A stretch of 64,000 bases of DNA from an uncultured Cryomorphaceae bacterium (GCA_937120475.1 CAKZJV010000007.1:2062068-2126067), one strand, 5' to 3'. Positions 8,378 to 15,449 are shown, counted from the first letter of the stretch. Program-made: numbers and translations. Notes: generated by a model not told the origin, from the sequence alone.

Positions 8378-9982
8378 TCAGATGTATTGATTAAAGTGGT
8401 TTATATAATTTTTAAAGCGGGGGTAATCTTCAGCGGTAATGGCCTTGTAAAACTCCCCGGTAGCGATGTACTTCATGACCGTTTTCAGTTCCAGTTCCCG
8501 GCAAATCTGGAAGTAGTGAGCCGGAGCCTGTACTTTGGGTACGTTGGCCTGTTTACCGTGGCGGGGCTGGTGGGCCATGCGTTCCGGGAACGCCAGGTAC
8601 CGTTCGTACTCACTACGCCCGGCCGGTTCCCCTGTAAACGGGTTCACTAAGTTGCGTTCGGCAGCTTCCAGGTCAATATGGCGTTCTAGTTCTTCAGGGG
8701 GGCCGTCTGCCCAAAAAGGCCGGGCCTCCGGGTCTTCAATATCGGGCGGGATAAGGTTGTCACAGTCATCGAAGTAATGGGCATCTTCTTCATAAGACTG
8801 CTGCAAATACGCCATGTATTCTTCTTCACTCTCAAACTCACGGGGCTTGGAAACGGGTTCCTGTACACAGGGTTCTTCCGGCTCGGGAGGGTTGGAGTAG
8901 TTTAACCGCTTTTCCCCGTAAAAGGCACCGAACTTGGAGTACATTCTTAAATATTTGGAGTGTTCCAATACCTCGGCAATCAGCGGGATGTTGTAGGTGC
9001 CGTCCGCATTTTTCAGGGCATCGTTTTTAAAATGGTATTTGATCGCTTCCAGGATGGCTACCACGTACTGCTTGCGCTGCTCGGTTTCCGGCAATTCGTT
9101 AAACCAGGGTTCGTTCAGGTAGTACTTTTTGCGGTAGCGGGCGGGGTCTTTATAGGCCACCCCTTCCGGTTCGCTATCGGTGTACACATAGTCCTTGCGG
9201 GCTTCGTCCACTATCCAGCGGCCTTGCGCATCTTTGCGGTGGACGTAGAGGGTTTCAAAGTGGATGCTTTGCGCCCCGGTCTGCTCTTTCCAGAGTTCCT
9301 TAATCTTGCTGTACACGGGCTTTCTTCGAAACTCCTTACGCATGAACACCAGGCAATGAAGGTGAATGTGCAGCCCGTTTTCGCTGCCGTGGGCCTTGGA
9401 GACTTCCAGGCCGTATTCCCCGGCAAAAATGTAGCGTTTCCAGTGTTTGTTTTTGCGCATCTGGTTAAAGGCGGTCAGCATCTCACGGGCGTAAAAGGAT
9501 TTGCCGCGCCAACGTCCGCCCCGGTGGGGAACGGTCAATACCAGGTGCATCGGAGTAGTATGTTCATAAAGCCGGGTTTGTTCCAGGTATTCGGCCCATA
9601 CTTTCCGTATCAACCGGCTTTTGCGATACGCCCAAATGTGATCGAGGCGGTGGCGGCTGTACCAACAGGCCATCAGTTGTTGCCGGTGGGTGTCGCCCTG
9701 CTTAAAGAGCGCATAAATGCCTTTGGTACTCTGCCGGAGGTTGTAGTGGGCTAATCCGAGTTCGTAAAGGTCTTCGTGGTATTCCCCGGTGTCGCGGTCG
9801 GCCAGGTACCGTTCGGGCTGGTCACGGAACAGGGATTTGCTTTTGGGAAGGGAAAGGCCCAGGGAATGGAAATAGTCTTCGATCTGGCCGGATAGTTCCA
9901 GGTTTTGTTTGCGCTTGTAGGTGATCTTGCGCGAAAACTTGTTATTGGACTTCAGGCGTTGCTTAGCGGAGAGGGTTTGCAT
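8378..9982 (-). CDS. rep: HUH-type rolling-circle replication initiator
   Basis: 534 residues. Motif 1 is 'MHLVLTVPHRGG' (~145-156), motif 2 is H205-I-H-L-H209 (the metal-binding HUH), and motif 3 is Y316-H-F-K319 inside 'EAIKYHFKND', giving the single catalytic Tyr of YxxK Reps. The protein would nick a plus-strand origin and stay attached to the 5' end during rolling-circle replication. The C-terminal ~150 residues are acidic and Pro-rich with no recognised domain; no helicase motifs follow. A single tyrosine and lack of a MOB signature argue for Rep rather than relaxase. First large gene of the element operon; a 93-base gap precedes it. Confidence 0.8.
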   Translation of the reverse strand: MQTLSAKQRLKSNNKFSRKITYKRKQNLELSGQIEDYFHSLGLSLPKSKSLFRDQPERYLADRDTGEYHEDLYELGLAHYNLRQSTKGIYALFKQGDTHRQQLMACWYSRHRLDHIWAYRKSRLIRKVWAEYLEQTRLYEHTTPMHLVLTVPHRGGRWRGKSFYAREMLTAFNQMRKNKHWKRYIFAGEYGLEVSKAHGSENGLHIHLHCLVFMRKEFRRKPVYSKIKELWKEQTGAQSIHFETLYVHRKDAQGRWIVDEARKDYVYTDSEPEGVAYKDPARYRKKYYLNEPWFNELPETEQRKQYVVAILEAIKYHFKNDALKNADGTYNIPLIAEVLEHSKYLRMYSKFGAFYGEKRLNYSNPPEPEEPCVQEPVSKPREFESEEEYMAYLQQSYEEDAHYFDDCDNLIPPDIEDPEARPFWADGPPEELERHIDLEAAERNLVNPFTGEPAGRSEYERYLAFPERMAHQPRHGKQANVPKVQAPAHYFQICRELELKTVMKYIATGEFYKAITAEDYPRFKNYINHFNQYI

Positions 9983-10075
9983 AGTGTTTTTTTGAGGTGA
10001 GCCACATTCTTTTTATTCCAGATGTTTCTTTTATTATCAAGGGAGGGCTGGTCAAATCGACTTTCATTTTGATTT

Positions 10076-10528
10076 TCAGTTAAATAGGATTCGTTTTTCG
10101 TTCTGCAATCCAATACGGGCGAAGCGCAGGAAACGCAGAGCGGAACCAAAGCCATTACCGGTAATCCGTTCCAGGTCTTCCAGAATGGCCTCGATGGTTC
10201 GGGCCTCCGATTGACGGAAAGGGTTGGTGTCGTTCTGTAGGGCGGTTTGAAGGCCCTGGAAATACCCTTTCAGGTCTTCCAGTTCCGGGGCGGGTTCTTC
10301 CGAAGGCATATAGGTTTGATTGCGCCCGGCCTCGGCCTGAGGCATTAAGGATTGTAAGCCGCTCCCCAAACGGGATAGGTTACGGTAAAAGCTGTGCAGG
10401 GCGGTTAATTGGTCTAAAAGGCATTCCTGGGCCTGCCGATGCTTGTTTTCCACCTGGAACCCAATGGAACGCCTTAAGGTGCCGGTGCTGCCTTTCAGGT
10501 ATTTGATTTTTTGGTGGATGCTTACCAT
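10076..10528 (-). CDS. helical hypothetical protein, 150 aa
   Basis: Begins MVSIHQKIKYLKGSTGTLRR and is predicted helical over most of its length, with a Pro/Glu-rich hinge near residues 72-85 (MPSEEPAPELEDL). No known motif. It lies between the hairpin/terminator cluster (10552-10634) and rep, so it is the first gene of the replication operon and may be an accessory factor for Rep. Function unknown. Confidence 0.55.
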   Translation of the reverse strand: MVSIHQKIKYLKGSTGTLRRSIGFQVENKHRQAQECLLDQLTALHSFYRNLSRLGSGLQSLMPQAEAGRNQTYMPSEEPAPELEDLKGYFQGLQTALQNDTNPFRQSEARTIEAILEDLERITGNGFGSALRFLRFARIGLQNEKRILFN

Positions 10529-10551
10529 TGGTTTTAGATTTCAAAGGTGTT

Positions 10552-10567
10552 CCGCCCTTCCGGGCGG
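10552..10567. repeat. short GC-rich hairpin CCGCCC-TTCC-GGGCGG
   Basis: A perfect 6-bp stem with a 4-base loop in the 169-base gap upstream of the 150-residue gene. A second weak stem (GGGAAA / TTTCC, ~10566-10589) follows. Rolling-circle Reps nick at the loop of such hairpins, so this is one candidate origin. Confidence 0.45.
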
Positions 10568-10605
10568 GAAAACTCTGTCGCGGGTTTCCAGCAGAAACAA
10601 GTGGT

Positions 10606-10634
10606 AAAAAAAGGGGAGCGGCCAAGCCCCCCTT
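10606..10634 (-). terminator. intrinsic terminator inside the element
   Basis: On the minus strand, AAGGGG...CCCCTT with a GC-rich loop is followed by seven T. It lies after the two small HTH genes and before the 150-residue gene and rep, so it separates the regulatory pair from the replication genes or limits read-through. Confidence 0.6.
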
Positions 10635-10697
10635 CTGCCGTCAACCCCCGGTCAGCCCAGGTTTTCAATCACAGGCTGCCGGGATATTGTAATGGGT

Positions 10698-10976
10698 TTA
10701 GAGACTACAAAGGCGGTCAATTTCCAGGTCAACACTACTTTCCAGTACAGTTCCTTTAATGGCCCCTGGTATCAGTTCGGTATAGGGGTCATTCAGGAGT
10801 TCACGAAACTTGGAACCCTTGCAGTTCAGGCGTTCCATAGCCTCGGTGTAGGAAATAAGCTTTTTACGTTTTTCCTCCGTTCGGCTGGAAATCGCAACCC
10901 TTAGAATGTTTTTCAAGTCTCCGTAGGTGACCGTCAATACCTGGTTCTCGGGCATACCGGATAAATCGGTTTTCAT
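10698..10976 (-). CDS. excisionase-like HTH protein, 92 aa
   Basis: The C-terminal half reads 'KLISYTEAMERLNCKGSKFRELLNDPYTELIPGAIKGTVLESSVDLEIDRL'-like: a helix-turn-helix followed by a wing, the layout of HTH_17/excisionase proteins common on Bacteroidetes mobile elements. The start overlaps the stop of the preceding gene by ATGA. Probably regulates the element or directs recombination; no integrase partner is seen nearby. Confidence 0.6.
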   Translation of the reverse strand: MKTDLSGMPENQVLTVTYGDLKNILRVAISSRTEEKRKKLISYTEAMERLNCKGSKFRELLNDPYTELIPGAIKGTVLESSVDLEIDRLCSL

Positions 10977-11200
10977 TGGTCATCGGTATGAACGGGTACG
11001 GACTGCAAACGCTTGATCGGGTGTAGCAGGGCATAGATGGTTGAGGGCTTGCGGTTGTATTCCTTCGCCAGGTCATCTATAATATCGCTGGATGCTTGGC
11101 CTTCAGCAAAGCGCAGGCGGTATTCGGTGGATAATTGGGAACCTAGCCTGATCTTTTCTTTGGTACGTGCATTCAACTTGGCCGGGTTTTTAATCTTCAT
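10973..11200 (-). CDS. small HTH-like DNA-binding protein, 75 aa
   Basis: The frame is open to a TTG at 11242, but ATG at 11200 (MKIKNPAKLNARTKEK) is preferred. 'SSDIIDDLAKEYNRKPSTIYALLHPIK' has the shape of a helix-turn-helix that reads DNA with a 'KPSTIYALL' recognition helix. First gene of the leftward operon; palindrome CGCTAGAAAATAGCG (11219-11233) lies just upstream and could be its operator. Confidence 0.55.
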   Translation of the reverse strand: MKIKNPAKLNARTKEKIRLGSQLSTEYRLRFAEGQASSDIIDDLAKEYNRKPSTIYALLHPIKRLQSVPVHTDDQ

Positions 11201-11218
11201 TGTCAAATTTTTTTTTCT

Positions 11219-11233
11219 CGCTAGAAAATAGCG
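11219..11233. repeat. palindrome CGCTAGAAAATAGCG
   Basis: 5-bp arms CGCTA/TAGCG around GAAAA, 18 bases upstream of the ATG at 11200 on the minus strand. The CTAGAAAA core recurs at 11495-11502. Candidate operator or iteron. Confidence 0.45.
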
Positions 11234-11308
11234 GGGGTTCAACTTTATTTATTCGCTCTACCTGAATATAGAAAATGCTTAAACCCCTTGAAAACACTAG
11301 GCTTCTGC

Positions 11309-11322
11309 TACTAAAATTAGTA
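11309..11322. repeat. palindrome TACTAA-AA-TTAGTA
   Basis: 6-bp arms with a 2-base centre, the geometry of a dimeric repressor operator, ~110 bases upstream of the leftward operon start. Confidence 0.35.
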
Positions 11323-11492
11323 ACAAAGACCTGCTAAAATTCTCTTTACCAGAAAGTTTTTTGGCCGTTGAAATCAGGTTCGGTCGGTTTAATAATGAAA
11401 CCAGGAGGCTGGACAAAAAGGTGAATTAGCGGCTTTTTTTCTTGCTGGGCCTGTGGAAAGGCTTCAAACACGGTAGGGGCTTAGTAGAATTT

Positions 11493-11524
11493 CACTAGAA
11501 AAGCACTTGATGTAAATTCTAGTG
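11493..11524. repeat. inverted repeat CACTAGAA / TTCTAGTG
   Basis: Perfect 8-bp arms at 11493-11500 and 11517-11524 with a 16-base spacer. Shares the CTAGAA core with 11219-11233. Could be a Rep or regulator binding site, or a recombination core. Confidence 0.55.
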
Positions 11525-11582
11525 GGAAGCGTGGGGATTGCGTACTTTTACCCTTGAAGATATTAAGCGTTAGCTAATTCCC

Positions 11583-11709
11583 GTAGCCGAAAACTACGAC
11601 CTTTCAACTACACACGGGAATAGGTTTGGCGTCACCGTAAGCGTGGGCCTTGCTATTCTGTGTGTAGGGGTGTCGTAGCCCTCGGCTACAGATGGCTACT
11701 GGCCCACGC
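11583..11709. repeat. long imperfect hairpin with nested palindromic arms
   Basis: Outer arms 11583-11600 (GTAGCCGAAAACTACGAC) and 11672-11689 (GTCGTAGCCCTCGGCTAC) pair at 15 of 18 positions. Inner arms 11608-11623 (CTACACACGGGAATAG) and 11653-11667 (CTATTCTGTGTGTAG) pair over 8 + 5 bp around a small internal loop. Each outer arm is itself a small hairpin (CGTAG/CTACG; GTAGCC-CTC-GGCTAC). GGCTAC repeats at 11694-11699, and GCGTGGGCC (11641-11649) is complementary to GGCCCACGC (11701-11709), allowing an alternative fold. Could be an ssDNA origin/recombination site or a structured RNA. Confidence 0.75.
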
Positions 11710-11847
11710 GGTTTTTAAAGTAGTCCTTCGGGGGTCGGGAGGGACAATTGACCTTGAGCCGGAATATTGGCCATCGGTTGTTGTTGCAACCTTAAAGGGA
11801 GGGTTGGACAATGTGAAGTGCTCATGGGACGATGAGAACTCTACTTT

Positions 11848-11991
11848 ATGAAAAAGTTTGAAATTGTGGCTACCGACAAAGCCAGCGGTGAAAAATGCAC
11901 GAAAATTATTTATGCGGCTACCAGGGAGAAGGCCTTGGTCTATCTTGGTGAGTTGGGTTATGAAAAGCCAATTCAGATTAATGAAATTTAA
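11848..11991 (+). CDS. small hypothetical protein, 47 aa
   Basis: ATG at 11848 to TAA at 11991; MKKFEIVATDKASGEKCTKI... has alternating strand then an amphipathic helix (AATREKALVYLGELGYEK), so it looks protein-like rather than random. It lies ~140 bases right of the long hairpin and overlaps the next frame by 11 bases if that begins at 11981. No family recognised. Confidence 0.45.
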   Translation: MKKFEIVATDKASGEKCTKIIYAATREKALVYLGELGYEKPIQINEI

Positions 11992-12283
11992 AAATAGAAT
12001 GTATAAACGACTGTCAACTCTGCTTTTAGTTTTCTTTTTGGGTTGTTCTTGCACACACCCTCTTGACAGAAAAATTAGCGATGATAATGCGCATGAATAC
12101 CTAGATGAGATATGTGAGAAAATGAATAAGCCCCAATATGTTTGTCTAAGACTTCGAGAGGATTACATCTTGGTTTTGGCTTCAAAAGAGCGTGGCAAGG
12201 ATGGTAGGGTAGCTATAGTTCATCAGTATGGCAAAACCTTCGAGCAACTCACTTTTCGAGATTTAAAAGATAATCCACTCTAG
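11981..12283 (+). CDS. small putative lipoprotein
   Basis: MKFKNRMYKRLSTLLLVFFLGCSC: a basic start, hydrophobic core and a Cys after L-G form a lipobox. ATG at 11981 overlaps the 47-residue gene; ATG at 11999 (MYKRLS) is an equally good start. The mature part (~77 residues) is charged and soluble, with 'EYLDEICEKMNKPQYVCLRLREDYILVLASK'. Probably cell-envelope anchored; no known domain. The longer open frame back to 11858 is unlikely because it lacks a signal-peptide layout. Confidence 0.55.
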   Translation: MKFKNRMYKRLSTLLLVFFLGCSCTHPLDRKISDDNAHEYLDEICEKMNKPQYVCLRLREDYILVLASKERGKDGRVAIVHQYGKTFEQLTFRDLKDNPL

Positions 12284-12406
12284 GAGTTCGCAGGTGTATG
12301 ATCAAAGCTAAAAGGGTCTTGATGTTTTTGAATTGTTTTTAACTCTTCTATATACTCCTTCTTAAATCTCAAACAATCAGACAGTTGCAGAGCTATAGGT
12401 GTTTTC

Positions 12407-12982
12407 CTAACGGTAAAAGTTGCTCCCTTCCAGGTAATCCCAAACTTTAGGAGGAAGCATGAAGCTTACATCTTTCCCATCCTTAATAGCCTGGCGGATG
12501 TCAGTAGAAGCAATTTGCATAATGGGAGCTTCGGTAAGGTGAACCCCCGGGTGATTTTTCAGTTCTCCGCCATCAGATTCTATGCGCGGATAAACATACA
12601 GGGAGTGGTGTTCCAGTATCCATTCGTAATTACGCCAGCGCGAAAAACTCTCCAGGTTGTCAGCTCCCATAATCAGCGCAAACTCGCGGTCCGGCCACTT
12701 TTCGCTAGCGTGCGCCAGGGTAGTGGCGGTATAGGAAGGTTGCGGTAAACCAAACTCCATATCGCTAACCCGTAATTTGTAATGATCATCAATCGCCAAT
12801 TGCACCATATGCAGGCGCTGGCGGTCGTCCAGCAGGGTGTTTTTCTTTTTATGCGGATTATGGGGAGTAACCACAAACCACACTTCGTCCAGGTCTGTAT
12901 ATTCCAGCATGTGCTGGGCAATTACACAATGCCCGATGTGAATAGGGTTAAAAGTGCCGAAGTATAATCCCGTTTTTTTCAT
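12407..12982 (-). CDS. nadD: nicotinate-nucleotide adenylyltransferase
   Basis: 191 residues. 'GLYFGTFNPIHIGHCVIAQ' holds the nucleotidyltransferase G-x-F-[ND]-P-x-H-x-G-H signature, and 'ASTDIRQAIKDGKDVSFMLPPKVWDYL' holds the C-terminal S-T-x-[IV]-R motif. It joins ATP and nicotinate mononucleotide to make deamido-NAD in NAD synthesis. Length is normal. The start overlaps the end of gmk by ATGA, so the two are cotranslated in a leftward gmk-nadD unit. Confidence 0.95.
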   Translation of the reverse strand: MKKTGLYFGTFNPIHIGHCVIAQHMLEYTDLDEVWFVVTPHNPHKKKNTLLDDRQRLHMVQLAIDDHYKLRVSDMEFGLPQPSYTATTLAHASEKWPDREFALIMGADNLESFSRWRNYEWILEHHSLYVYPRIESDGGELKNHPGVHLTEAPIMQIASTDIRQAIKDGKDVSFMLPPKVWDYLEGSNFYR

Positions 12983-13551
12983 TTCCCTAAAAATTGGCGC
13001 ACCCGCTCTTCCGCTTCTTTTTTGGCCATTTCCAATTCGTTGTTCAGCAAAATATGATCAAAACGGTCGGAACGGCCAAGTTCCTTGCGGGCTTTGGCCA
13101 GTCTTTGGCGGATTTTGTCTTCATCGTCCGTTTTACGGCCGCGTAATCTTCTTTCCAGCTCTTCCATACTGGGTGGCATTACAAATATGGCCAATGCATC
13201 TTCCTGGTAAAGGCTTTTAAGGTTAAGTCCGCCCACCACATCCATATCGAAGATCACGGTTTTTCCCTCACTCCAAATACGTTCTACTTCCGCCCTAAGT
13301 GTGCCGTACATACTGCCGGAATACACCTCTTCCCATTCAATGAAATCACCCTTGAGCACGCGCTCCCGAAACTCTTCACTGCTTAAAAAGTAATAATCGC
13401 GGCCATCCTGCTCATCGCCCCTGGGCGCCCGGCTGGTAGCCGAAATGCTGAACTCCAGGCCTAAATCACACCCCAGCAGGTGCTTTACCAGGGTGGTTTT
13501 CCCGGAACCGCTCGGTGCTGAAAATATGATCACTTTGCCGGATTGACCCAT
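12979..13551 (-). CDS. gmk: guanylate kinase
   Basis: 190 residues. P-loop 'FSAPSGSGKTTLVKHLL' at the N-terminus, then 'SATSRAPRGDEQDGRDYYFLS' of the GMP-binding domain. It phosphorylates GMP to GDP with ATP. Standard length. It lies 21 bases after yicC and overlaps nadD by four bases; the yicC-gmk-nadD order is common in Bacteroidetes. Confidence 0.95.
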   Translation of the reverse strand: MGQSGKVIIFSAPSGSGKTTLVKHLLGCDLGLEFSISATSRAPRGDEQDGRDYYFLSSEEFRERVLKGDFIEWEEVYSGSMYGTLRAEVERIWSEGKTVIFDMDVVGGLNLKSLYQEDALAIFVMPPSMEELERRLRGRKTDDEDKIRQRLAKARKELGRSDRFDHILLNNELEMAKKEAEERVRQFLGK

Positions 13552-13572
13552 AATATGTAGTGCTTTGCAGGT

Positions 13573-14442
13573 TTAAAGGATATTCAGTACCTGCTCCTTA
13601 ATCTTTTCGAGTTCATCCTTCATCTCCACCACTAGTTTTTGCATGTTGGCGTGGTTGGCCTTGGAACCCATGGTGTTGATCTCCCGGCCCATCTCCTGGC
13701 CGATAAAACCCAACTTTTTCCCCACCGGGCCCCCTTCGTTCAGCAAGGCTTCAAAATAATCGAGGTGACTTTTCAAACGAACCCTTTCTTCGGTAATGTC
13801 CAGTTTTTCCAGATAGTAAATGAGCTCCTGCTCAAAACGGTTCTCGTCCGGGCTCTCTTTTAATTCGGAAAGGCTCCTCTGCAATTTATCCTTAATGCGC
13901 TGGGTGCGCTCTTCATCGTATTGCGTGGATTCTTCCATTTTCGCACTAATGCTTTCCAGGCGTTCGCGCAGGTCGGTTTCCAGTTTTTTACCCTCTATGC
14001 TCCTGAAATCGGCAAGTTGTTCCAGTGCGGCATGGCATACTTTCTGAACCGCCTGCCAGTCTTCGGCACTCATCGTATCATCGGCCGGCTGAAGCACATC
14101 GGGCAGGCTCATTACGGCTCCCAAAAGGTCGCCCTGGGTTCCGGTGAGCTGTGAAATTTCCTTGAGTTGCTGAATATAGGCCGTAACCAGGTCACGGTTA
14201 ATACTCGGAGCCTCTTCCACACCGGTTACTTCACAATAAATATTGATATCAATTTTTCCCCTTTGCAGGGCTTCAGCCGTCATTTGCCGCAAGTCACCTT
14301 CCTTTTCACGAAAAAGGGTAGGCATACGCATATTGATGTCGGTTTGCTTGCTGTTGAGGCTTTTAACCTCAATAGTGATTTTTTTGGCAGGCAGTTGCGC
14401 AACGGCCTTACCAAAGCCGGTCATGGAATAGATAGCACTCAT
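13573..14442 (-). CDS. yicC: YicC/YloC family endoribonuclease
   Basis: 289 residues. 'SMTGFGKA' at the start and 'GFIGQEMGREINTMGSKANHA' near the end are the two hallmarks of the YicC family (N-terminal YicC and C-terminal DUF1732). Members are RNA-cleaving enzymes. It heads the leftward yicC-gmk-nadD operon. A -7 box TACTTTTG on the minus strand (14457-14450) ends seven bases before the ATG. Confidence 0.92.
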   Translation of the reverse strand: MSAIYSMTGFGKAVAQLPAKKITIEVKSLNSKQTDINMRMPTLFREKEGDLRQMTAEALQRGKIDINIYCEVTGVEEAPSINRDLVTAYIQQLKEISQLTGTQGDLLGAVMSLPDVLQPADDTMSAEDWQAVQKVCHAALEQLADFRSIEGKKLETDLRERLESISAKMEESTQYDEERTQRIKDKLQRSLSELKESPDENRFEQELIYYLEKLDITEERVRLKSHLDYFEALLNEGGPVGKKLGFIGQEMGREINTMGSKANHANMQKLVVEMKDELEKIKEQVLNIL

Positions 14443-14449
14443 AAGCCGA

Positions 14450-14457
14450 CAAAAGTA
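14450..14457 (-). promoter_or_regulatory. -7 box TACTTTTG upstream of yicC
   Basis: Fits TAnnTTTG on the minus strand and stands seven bases before the yicC ATG, so the transcript would have almost no leader. No matching -33 TTG at the usual distance. Confidence 0.45.
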
Positions 14458-14463
14458 TAAAAG

Positions 14464-15357
14464 TCAACGTTTGTAGAACGAAACCAAATACACTCCGGCA
14501 AATAAAAGCAGGGCCGAAAGCAACAGGGTTACGGTAATTTCATCCCTACCCAGGGCAATAGCGGTTAAAGCTGCAAAGAGTGGCTGCAGGTAAATGTAAA
14601 AACTTACCGTGGTAGAACTTACCGTTTTAAGGGCGTACACATTAAAGAGGTAAGCCAGGTAGGTAGTGCACACCACCACAAAAACCACACTCCAGGCGAT
14701 GGAGGGCGGCATGGCCATCCAGTCGATCTCACCCAACCGGGGTAAACCAAAAGGCAATACCATTAACAGCCCGAAAAGGAACACCCAGCGTATTACCGTT
14801 ATGGCTTTATACTTTCTCATTAAAGGTTTTACCAAAACCAGGTAAATACCATAGGACAGGGCATTGAGCAATACCAGCAGGTTGCCCAGCGATTTATCGG
14901 AGCTGAGTATATCACCCACCTGGCCACCGCGTGTAATCAAAAACAAGGCTCCGGCTATGCCTAAAACAATACCTACTATCCTGCCCAGGCGCAGTGATTC
15001 CTTGAGGATTATTGCAGACATCACTAAAACGAGGATGGGGTTTACCGTCATCATTACCGCGGCACTGATGGGTGTGGTTAAGTTGAGACCTTCAAAGAAA
15101 AGCATTTGGTTGCAGGCTACTCCGAATACGCCACAAACCGCCATGCGGCCCAAATCCTTCCGCGCTACTTTTTCCCAATGAAAAAGGCGGGCGGTAAGCC
15201 AGAACAAAGCCGTAGCCCCGATAGCCCTCACCAGTATAAAAGACAAGGGTGTGATATAATGCGGCATTACTCCCTTGGCAAAAGTGTAATTAAGCCCGTA
15301 GATAAGGGCCACTGCCAGCAAAGCTAAGTGGGCGGTTAATTTTTCACTTTGAAACAA
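14464..15357 (-). CDS. EamA/DMT-family transporter
   Basis: 297 residues with ten hydrophobic helices in two repeated halves (EamA domains), beginning 'LLAVALIYGLNYTFAKGVMP' and 'NLLVLLNALSYGIYLVLVKPLM'. Drug/metabolite transporter superfamily in the inner membrane; substrate not predictable. The only usable start is TTG at 15357 (MFQSEKLTAHLAL), as no ATG precedes the first helix. Two tandem TAGCTTTG boxes lie upstream on the minus strand. Divergent from the PLP enzyme at 15481. Confidence 0.85.
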   Translation of the reverse strand: MFQSEKLTAHLALLAVALIYGLNYTFAKGVMPHYITPLSFILVRAIGATALFWLTARLFHWEKVARKDLGRMAVCGVFGVACNQMLFFEGLNLTTPISAAVMMTVNPILVLVMSAIILKESLRLGRIVGIVLGIAGALFLITRGGQVGDILSSDKSLGNLLVLLNALSYGIYLVLVKPLMRKYKAITVIRWVFLFGLLMVLPFGLPRLGEIDWMAMPPSIAWSVVFVVVCTTYLAYLFNVYALKTVSSTTVSFYIYLQPLFAALTAIALGRDEITVTLLLSALLLFAGVYLVSFYKR

Positions 15358-15379
15358 AGGACCTGTTTTTTGGAAGTTG

Positions 15380-15405
15380 CAAAGCTAAGTCAATACCCAA
15401 AGCTA
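15380..15405 (-). promoter_or_regulatory. tandem -7 boxes TAGCTTTG
   Basis: CAAAGCTA occurs at 15380-15387 and 15398-15405 on the plus strand, i.e. two TAGCTTTG boxes 18 bases apart reading left toward the EamA gene. Confidence 0.4.
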
Positions 15406-15449
15406 ATTCAGCCATAAACAGAAGTTCTTTCACAGCTCTTTACTATTCA

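Larger units (their letters stand above)
4824..11720 (-). mobile_element. putative integrated rolling-circle plasmid or ssDNA-phage-like element
   Basis: Thirteen leftward genes (11200 down to 4824) are packed with 4-base ATGA overlaps or gaps of a few bases. The set includes HUH Rep with YxxK motif, SSB, a 186-residue HerA/FtsK-like ATPase, a ribbon-helix-helix-like protein, an LPD1 metallopeptidase-like protein and small HTH proteins. That is plasmid/virus content set among housekeeping genes. A 650-base gene-poor tract rich in inverted repeats lies at its upstream end. I see no integrase, transposase, capsid gene or convincing flanking repeat, so the boundaries are guesses: the left end is the gap after 4817, and the right end is somewhere in 11200-12400. 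It may be a domesticated or defective element. Confidence 0.55.
11201..11847. other. gene-poor control/junction region with inverted repeats
   Basis: About 650 bases without a convincing gene. It holds four inverted-repeat structures listed separately (11219-11233, 11309-11322, 11493-11524, 11583-11709). Bases 11549-11559 (acttttaccct) resemble a degenerate -7 box pointing right. Open frames here on either strand lack starts or motifs. Likely functions are promoter/operator for the leftward operon, replication origin, or recombination junction. Confidence 0.5.

Noticed and set aside
8960-9754. 264-codon open frame on the plus strand
   Set aside because: It lies wholly antisense to the HUH rep gene, whose motifs are intact; hydrophobic shadow with no signal or domain.
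4824-11200. Filamentous phage (inovirus) prophage
   Set aside because: The ATPase lacks the membrane helix of Zot/pI, and no small coat protein with signal plus membrane segment was found.
4824-11200. Tailless FLiP/PRD1-like virus
   Set aside because: ATPase and Rep would fit, but no jelly-roll major capsid or lysis gene is present.
11560-11700. Integron attC-like site (AAGCGTTAGC at 11565-11574)
   Set aside because: The core GTTRRRY has a mismatch and no matching RYYYAAC partner at the right distance; no integron integrase in the window.
11686-12054. 122-codon minus-strand open frame
   Set aside because: Antisense to the hairpin and the small lipoprotein; no start context or motif, and the plus-strand lipoprotein signal is convincing.
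4826-12347. Flanking direct repeat GTTTTT..AACTCTT near 4827 and 12336
   Set aside because: Only 6 + 7 bases match with a 4-base gap; within chance for AT-rich sequence.
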